Origin: Amoebophrya sp. A120
Taxonomy: Eukaryota; Sar; Dinophyceae; Syndiniales; Amoebophryaceae
Assembly: GCA_905178155.1 (NCBI GenBank)
Contig: CAJINV010000001.1
Coordinates: 11,030,311-11,094,310, forward strand
DNA: 64,000 nucleotides
Reading direction: 5' to 3'
Below, one piece after another: positions 57,900 to 64,000 of this stretch (position 1 is its first letter; every line of letters begins with the position of its first letter). Both the position numbers and the translations under genes were made by a program. The notes beneath the pieces are model-generated. The model had not been told where the DNA came from. It made no database searches and saw only the letters and a list, made by a program, of their open reading frames with translations.

Positions 57900-59135
57900 A
57901 TGCGCGCGGCAAAGATGGTGGGGTCCGCCTCCGGCTTGCTTCCTTCGATCGGGTCCCTGTCGCGGTGGACGCTCATTGTTCTGTTTGGGGATAGCACAAA
58001 AGACGGATTTTTACTCCTCGTTCGAAGCGAAACTGCGCGAGATGAGGGGGCACCGACATTGAATTTGAACAAGCTGAACCTCGGCGGCGAAGAAGAACAT
58101 TTGATGGAGATTCTTGACGATGCCACTGCGCAAGAAGATGCCGAAGACGTCGTAAGCGATTCGGGCACGACCCCTGCAACTGGTCCCGAACGACCGGCAA
58201 CACGAGCACGTTTACCTTTATCCAGTCTGATGCAGCGCGAACGAACACCAGAACCCCACGTGGAAATGCGACCACGGTCGTTCTCGCCGCAAGAAGAACA
58301 GCAGGTGCAGAAAAATGGCGACGGCCAGGACGAAGCTCCTGGCGACAGGGCAGTGGTACGAGAACGAGAACTCCCGCAGTCCTTTGTAGACACGCACGCT
58401 CCCGGTCCCGGCGGACGAAGCAAGAGGACCACGACCGACACTAGAAAACACAAGCACCATAACAAGCGAAAAAGCCTTACCGAGCAGACCCATCTTGCAG
58501 GAGCAGTCCGAAAGAACCAGAACGCAACCGCGTTGCACTTTCCGCCACGCTGCTTTCTGCCGTTTGCCTGGAATGCGTGCCCAATCGGGCACGTGGACTA
58601 CCCCTCCGCGGATCCGGCTGCGGACATGGGAGTGGTGGTTGTCCCGGACCCGGCGCCGACGGACACCCGCAAGCCTTGGATTCTTCAGGAGCAGGAAGCG
58701 TTTACCTATCACGAAAATACCCGGTTCAATGGCGTGATGGCGGGCAGCGCGCTTCTCCTCCTGATCACTGTCCTCATTGGCGCCTCCGCAGCAGGCATGA
58801 AGGATGTCTGCAAGTTGCCCCGGGTGCGTCTGGCGCGTAAGGCCGTGATGGAACGGCTGTCGCTCCTGTTCCGGCTGTGCAGCGGAGGCCACAGCCACTT
58901 TACAGCCGCGCGACCAGGACTTTCTCTGCAAAAGCGCGAAGACGGGAAGTTCCTTCTCACATCAATGCTGAAGAAGTACCTCCCGGACAAAAACGGAATC
59001 ATCCAGGCCGACAAGAAAAAGGCGGCTGATCGAGCGGCTCCGCAAGATCCTGGGCTAAGGAGAAGCAGCAGCCCTGGTGCGCCTGGACCGCCAGAAGCAC
59101 ACGCAAACGCCAGGGGACCACTGGCCGCTTCGTAG
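57900..59135 (+). CDS. Single-pass membrane protein, function unknown
   Basis: A single exon from ATG 57900 codes 411 residues, ending at TAG. The start is 15 bases after a likely splice-leader acceptor (CATTCTTAG). The N-terminus has a moderately hydrophobic stretch (SRWTLIVLFGD) that may be a strand rather than a signal. A long charged, disordered part follows with a basic cluster (RKHKHHNKRKS). A Cys/Pro segment (FPPRCFLPFAWNACPIGHVD) precedes the clear membrane span GVMAGSALLLLITVLIGASA. The C-terminal part is basic and then Pro/Ala-rich. No family recognised. Orientation is uncertain; the positive residues flanking the span (KLPRVRLARKAVMER) suggest that the C-terminus is cytosolic. Confidence 0.65.
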   Translation: MRAAKMVGSASGLLPSIGSLSRWTLIVLFGDSTKDGFLLLVRSETARDEGAPTLNLNKLNLGGEEEHLMEILDDATAQEDAEDVVSDSGTTPATGPERPATRARLPLSSLMQRERTPEPHVEMRPRSFSPQEEQQVQKNGDGQDEAPGDRAVVRERELPQSFVDTHAPGPGGRSKRTTTDTRKHKHHNKRKSLTEQTHLAGAVRKNQNATALHFPPRCFLPFAWNACPIGHVDYPSADPAADMGVVVVPDPAPTDTRKPWILQEQEAFTYHENTRFNGVMAGSALLLLITVLIGASAAGMKDVCKLPRVRLARKAVMERLSLLFRLCSGGHSHFTAARPGLSLQKREDGKFLLTSMLKKYLPDKNGIIQADKKKAADRAAPQDPGLRRSSSPGAPGPPEAHANARGPLAAS

Positions 59136-59987
59136 CCTGCAGTATTCGTCAGCAATTGCTGAACTGCAGCGTCAAGGTGGAACAGGCAGGACTTTCTTCT
59201 GTAGCTGCAGAGTTGTAGACAGCTGCGGCTAGCTGATGAGAGATTAGGAGCACTTCTTCATCTTTGCAGAAAGGTCGGTTGCTGTTGCAGCTTGTCTTTC
59301 CGGCAAAAGAATCAGAAAAATGTGAGGGGTATACTACCACGAACACGATTCTGTGAGCCCATCTGATGCACCAAGAGAACAGATGTTGCGAAAAATACCT
59401 GCTGCAATCCTTATTTCCAATCTAAGCAACGATACGAAGGAATTGACTTTACAGTAGTTGGACGATCATAACTAAGTTATGGACAAGTATACTTGTCGAT
59501 TGTTTTCAACAAGGAATTTGCACAGAAACACATTGCGACTTAATCGTTTGCAGCGCGTGATAATAGCAGAAGCCACAAGGTCAAGGACAGGTAGAAAAAG
59601 AAGAGATGGATCTCAGTGGCTGCTAGAGTTAGAGAAAGGCCTTTTGGTTTTGTGGCTCTCGCTTCTTTTGGACGTTTGCTATTCTGCCGTTGAGCTTGTT
59701 GGATCAACTCCTTTTTCCGAGGCTTTTGTGGGATCACTACAACAATTCTGTGCTTATGATAATGTGAAAGTTCAGTCGTACTCATTCTTTGCGAAAGTAT
59801 GTGTATGGCTCCGCTCCCAGTCCCATTTTGTCATGATTTCTAGAGCGGTATATTGAATTCTTGTCTAATATAATATGTCTTGTCGTAGTACAACTTGCGC
59901 TGAGAACAAAAGAAACGACAAAACAAAAACGCACCAGCACGGAATGTTTACCCACCATAGAATAGATACACCTGTTACTGTTTGAGA
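59136..59987. other. Intergenic, 0.85 kb, no well-supported gene
   Basis: A 125-codon ATG frame at 59479-59856 includes a hydrophobic stretch (LEKGLLVLWLSLLLDVCYSA) and could be a small protein, but its codon composition is intron-like and I do not annotate it as a gene. The rest is AT-rich and featureless. Confidence 0.4.
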
Positions 59988-62900
59988 ATGAGATTTGTAC
60001 GCCGGCCGTTGCCGTTTCTGTGTACCCGTCTTTTGACCCTAGCTGGAACCCTAGTTTGTTCTTTTTTGACAGCATCTTCTTCATCCCGAATTAGTGCGGC
60101 AAACTCAAGCAGTGACAATGATGACGGCTCGTCGGAGCGCGACACAGGCATTGTGGGAGTCGCTCGAGGGAACGGCGGCCATAGTCGTCCTCGTGGAGGA
60201 GCAGCACAGCGGCGTGGGAGGTCTCCAACACTCCGCGGGCATCAGCGACGGGGCAGAGATGCGCTCCTTGCTTCTTCCACGGCGAAGATGCCGGGAAGTT
60301 TCTCGCAGAGGCCCGCGGCGCAACACCGCGAGGACCCACAAGGCACTACACCACCAGATGCAGCGGCGAATCACTCATCTCCGCGGATTCTGGCAACGCA
60401 ACCTACAGGCAACACGCTTGTGCTGTTTGCCGGAACGGGTCAAGGTCATCAAAATCCACCGCTCCTGTTACCCGTCCTCGCGCCCACACGTGGTACAGAA
60501 GGCACAACAGCGCAGGACCTTGTTCGACAAGACGACGTAGACGTACCGCACCCTGCAGCGACAGCACAGCAGGCGTCTTCATCGGCTGCTGCCACTCTCT
60601 ACTGGGGAAACCCTTCAAGAGCGAGCCGCATCAATCAGTTGGGTGGTGCGGTTGATATCATGAACCCACGACGCCAACTAGATGAAGCTGACGCACATCA
60701 GGAATCGTCCTCCTCTGCAGGAGAAGATGAGACGGACCAAAGTTTTCCTGCACAGAATCTTCCGGCCTCTGTCCTTGAGGCAGTGGGAGGGCGGGCGAGG
60801 TATCCTGGTGAGCACCATAGTATACATGATCTCGCTCCCTTGGGCGTGGTTCCGCCTCCGCAGAAAACCCCACCGCGCAGTCCAATCTGGGCCGCGGCAG
60901 CGAAGGGCAAGGGCGAGCCCCCGCAGAAGGCTCCGCCCAAGTATATTCTTGCCGGCCGGTCTGCTCCGCCGCCCGTGACGCTGGAGGGCGATCTTTGCAC
61001 CCTCCCATCAGCTCCTTGCGTCGACCATGCGACATCAACCTCCAGTGCCGCTTCTTCGGTAAGAAGCCGACCCCCTGGGGGCGTTCCATCGTATACCTTG
61101 TTCGGGACGTCGCCGATTTGGAGCGAAAGGCGAAGCCCGGCACAAGCTCCGTGGCCCAATGCGAAGAGTGCATCTTCGGAGATGGACATTTTTTCCAGCA
61201 GTGAGCCTGAGCGCCTGGTGCTTCCACCGGCTGCGTCGACTTCGGCCAGCGATGTAGTCGCGGCACCTGTAGTCGTAGAAAAGCAAAAAATAGAAATTCT
61301 CTCTTCTGAAGAACGTGAACAGAGACGGCCATCTCCTCCACCAATGCCCCCACCAGGTCCCGAAGAGGCGCTGGAGCGAAATTCGCTGGGGAGCGGGACG
61401 GCACTTGATGGAGCAGGGGCGCGGGCCGCCGATGTTGCAAGTGCCACCGCTGGAACAACCCTCCTTTCCGGACTTCGTTTGGAAGCGAAACCCGAACCAC
61501 GGGAAATCGAGCGTGCGATGGATAAATCAGCTGCACCCGCCCGAAAAGGCGATTCTGAGGTGGAAGCGACCGTCGAGCATCTGGTGGCACCGGCCGACGC
61601 CTTGTCCTTCTCGTCCCTTTCAGCAGCGCCGGCCGCCTCGTCACGCAAGGGGTCCGCCTCCACCTCAGAAAGTTCTTCTTCGCCCTTTTTTGGTCCAGCG
61701 GCCACGGAGCTCGTGACCGGGTCTTTCCGAGCGCTGGAACAGGAGAGCCGTCAGGGGGATGTTTTGGCGAAAGAATCAGGCGAGACCGAGGCGACAGCAA
61801 CGCCGGAGGAGGCGGAGAAGGACAAACTACCCTCAACGCTAGCGGAGACGGAAAAAGAGCTAGTGGAAAAGATGATGAACTATTTCCCGAGAACTGGCCA
61901 CCCCCATTCACAAATTGTCACGAAAAACTACATGGACATGGAGTAGCATCGGCTTTTGTCATGCAAAAAGTGGACGGGCACGGGGATGATTAGTTTTCAG
62001 GGAATAGGACTCTGCAGCTGCTCACGAGCACGATCGACAAGATTTCCCGGGAAGGGAGGGAGGTAGCGGCCAACTACACTGCGGGCGTTCCGGGCAGTCT
62101 TCTCGCGAAGCTGGCCTCCCTCCAGGATGCTTGCTCCGAAGTGCATAAGGAACTTGCCTCGGCTGAAGCATCAGCGGCCGACGGCGGAACATCCGGCGCG
62201 TGTCGCCTCGCTCAGGACGGGGAACGGCCACAACAGCGTGATAAAGCCACTGAAACCAATGTTATTGTAGCAGCGCCGCAGGGCGATCGTTTGATGGAGC
62301 AGGCGGTGGAAGACGTCGCAGAGGGGTCTTCTGAACGCAAAACGTCAGCCAGCCAAGGAGTTCTTGATGCTAGTTCCTCAGCACAGAGAAAAACCGAGGT
62401 AGTCCATGTTGCAACCAAGACGAGAAAAAAGACAACAAATTTTTCAGCTGCTGGAACTGGCGGCCCCGGGACCAAGACGTCACCACAAGTCGCCACAACC
62501 AAAATAACTCAAGCGAAAAAGCAAGCGAATGACGGCAGCAGGGGAACAAGTGAAGAGGCAAACGATCGGGCTGTCGCGAGCAGCCACGAAGCTGCAAAAA
62601 CTGCAGGCGTACACGAAGATGAACGCGTTCAACAGAGATACGAGGATGCAATTAAAGAGAAAGACACGTCCGCGCGCCCAGCGTTGAAAACAGCTGCGCG
62701 CTCTAGTGCAGTCGGCCCGTCCGCCACTTCTGAGGCAAAGCCGGTGCAGCGCGGTGCGGCAGGTAAGACGCGAGCAAAGTCGCCTTTTGCCGGCCCACGG
62801 CGGCCACCGACACCGCCGAGATCAGACAATGGAGATTGTCGGGGGAAGAAGGAAGGCTTAAAGATTTCGAGTCCGACGAGTAGAGGCGAGGGAACATCCT

Positions 62901-63533
62901 TACCTGCGGAGGAGCACAGAGCAGGGGTGGATCGGGATGCGAGGGCAGCGAAACCGGAAATCGCTGCGCAACACCCACAAGGTGCAGGTAGGGCAGACAA
63001 TATCCAAATAGGACGAGGTATCGAAGATAGGCTTTTCTTTTTCTTGAACGCAGGCGAGCCTTTTTTCATCCTGTCAGAGCTGCTAGGAAAGAAGTTTGAA
63101 GTATTGCCAGCCTCCCCTAGTCAATTTTTTTGAGCCCTTCCGAAATTTACAATTTATTGTTCATAGTTTTCCAATAAAAAAATCCCTCACGACGACCTCC
63201 TATATTGGAGTTGCGGCTGCTCCCCGCGTTACATCACATCTACCATCATTGCAACGTGTTCAAATAGGTACAGGGAAATCCAGAAACACTTCCAGAAGCA
63301 AGTCCAGAAGCAAAGCCTCGTCATCGTCGAAAAAAGCTTCGCCCAATTCTCCAACCACACAGACAGGAGCCTCTCGCGTTTCCGAACGCGACCGTAAAAT
63401 GGACGAGCTCGCGCTCGCGGACAATCTGGCTGAGGGAATTGAAAAATCGCAGCAAAATGACCCGCGCGGGCAAAGAACAGCAGTGCCAGTTGCGCACCGC
63501 GTAGAAGCCCTCCCCGCAGGTACAAGCTGTTGA
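59988..63533 (+). CDS. Secreted disordered Pro/Ser/Ala-rich protein
   Basis: Model: exons 59988-61880, 62012-62987 and 63268-63533 (1,044 residues if TGA 63531-63533 is the end). ATG 59988 starts a signal peptide (LPFLCTRLLTLAGTLVCSFL). The rest is almost wholly disordered: Arg/Gly-rich, then Pro-rich with spaced 'PPxKxPP' elements, then Ala/Glu-rich. The one helical segment crosses the first junction (EKELVEKMMN joined to LQLLTSTIDKISREGREVAA), which supports the introner splice. Exon 3 is RS-like (TSRSKSRSKASSSSKK). A GCAG|GTACAAG donor at 63520-63521 could extend the gene past the window. In a parasite such a protein could be exported to the host, but nothing in the sequence proves this. 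Confidence 0.65.
61881..62011 (+). mobile_element. Introner 6, short and degraded (secreted-protein intron 1)
   Basis: The element 61881-62006 begins TATTTCCCGAGAACT; the complement of its 3' end begins TATTCCCTGAAAACT, and weaker pairing continues inward (GTCACGAAAA against GCATGACAAAAG). Flanks TGAAC and GGACT are only loosely alike. Excising 131 bases joins MMN to LQLL in frame and rebuilds a continuous helix. An alternative GT-AG intron (61917-62017) is also in frame. It seems the oldest or shortest member of the group. Confidence 0.55.
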
Positions 63534-64000
63534 TCATACATTGCAGCCTGCTAAATTCTTACCTAGCTGTCTTTATTTTTTCATCTACATTTTGTTTCTT
63601 CTTTCTTTGTCTTTTTGATCTTGACTATGACACATAAATCCTCAACCAACGATGAGAACACTGATCCACTCCAAAGATCCAAAGCACACCTAAACGGGCA
63701 CGAACGTCACTAGTTCAATTCTACTTGAGTGAGAAAGCTAGAGAACCTGAAACAGGCTAAGCCGGGCACAGACGTCACGGCTAGGAATGTGATGGATCCC
63801 GCAGGCCCCAGATTTGCCTGCGCGCATAGTACCATCGACCTTTACTCTTCCAATGAACCCCAGGGCCCTTGATGTCAGTATTGGCACATACACACAAACA
63901 TACCTTTCTGCATATCTGCACCACCTCGAAGAGGTGTTGCGTTTACTCGTAGCGAGTTCTACCTCGTCGTTGGTTAGTTCGCATCTTCACATTGACTGAG
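63534..64000. other. Window end, no gene seen
   Basis: AT-rich DNA with no convincing frame; the frame at 63814-63999 is open to near the edge and may be an exon or chance. A direct repeat of about 16 bases, CGGGCAC plus ACGTCAC separated by two bases, occurs near 63695-63710 and again near 63763-63778. Confidence 0.4.

Noticed and set aside
1-64000. tRNA, rRNA, snRNA, CRISPR or bacterial operon signals
   Set aside because: I looked for tRNA B-box words, U6-type ACAGAGA-like words and regular spacer arrays and found none; the introns rule out a bacterial source for the main genes.

Overview
This is a nuclear fragment of a compact, intron-bearing protist genome. All sixteen recognisable genes read on the + strand, exons are GC-richer than the short AT-rich introns and spacers, and genes lie 0.1 to 1.5 kb apart (up to 2.9 kb). 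Several introns are hairpin elements with terminal inverted repeats, flanked by short direct repeats and lacking GT-AG ends. One-directional gene arrays, small introns and repeated non-canonical 'introner' introns are what is published for the parasitic dinoflagellate Amoebophrya (Syndiniales), so a relative of it is my best guess. This is inference: no rRNA, organelle marker or spliced-leader gene is present to confirm it.

Layout: 1-2.6 kb, the 3' part of a disordered protein gene; 2.7-3.2 kb, a small disordered protein; 3.2-6.1 kb, a gene-poor stretch with a cluster of RNA hairpins; 6.1-10 kb, a secreted or ER GH31 alpha-glucosidase with two introners; 10.7-21.3 kb, a giant cytosolic carboxypeptidase (tubulin deglutamylase family) with a very long disordered tail and one introner; 22.8-28.7 kb, a coiled-coil/MIB-HERC2-like protein with a near-perfect introner; 29.9-31.5 kb, a membrane protein with a frame break; 32.4-36.2 kb, an Rrp6/EXOSC10 exosome nuclease; 36.2-36.6 kb, a small unknown gene; 36.8-37.7 kb, a glutathione S-transferase; 38.2-39.5 kb, a coiled-coil protein with repeated W/G-rich units; 40.3-42.9 kb, a Gly-rich membrane protein; 43.7-48.2 kb, a Ser-rich disordered protein; 49.2-50.1 kb, a Mic19/CHCHD3-like twin CX9C protein; 51.3-51.8 kb, a [2Fe-2S] ferredoxin-fold protein; 53.1-57.0 kb, a SAM plus zinc-finger protein whose first intron holds a GC-rich palindromic block; 57.9-59.1 kb, a membrane protein; 60.0-63.5 kb, a secreted disordered protein with an introner.

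The genes do not form one pathway. Housekeeping functions (exosome, MICOS, Fe-S, GST, glucosidase, tubulin modification) alternate with long low-complexity proteins without recognisable relatives. The main discovery is the intron population. Six introns share an architecture: the element begins with TA (five with TAT) and its complementary end also begins TA, the arms are inverted repeats, the flanks carry exact or degraded 5-bp direct repeats, and removal of element plus one repeat restores the reading frame. Many of the remaining GT-AG introns are also bordered by an AGGT/GGTA duplication and use GTAC donors, which suggests repeated intron gain at AGGT-like sites.
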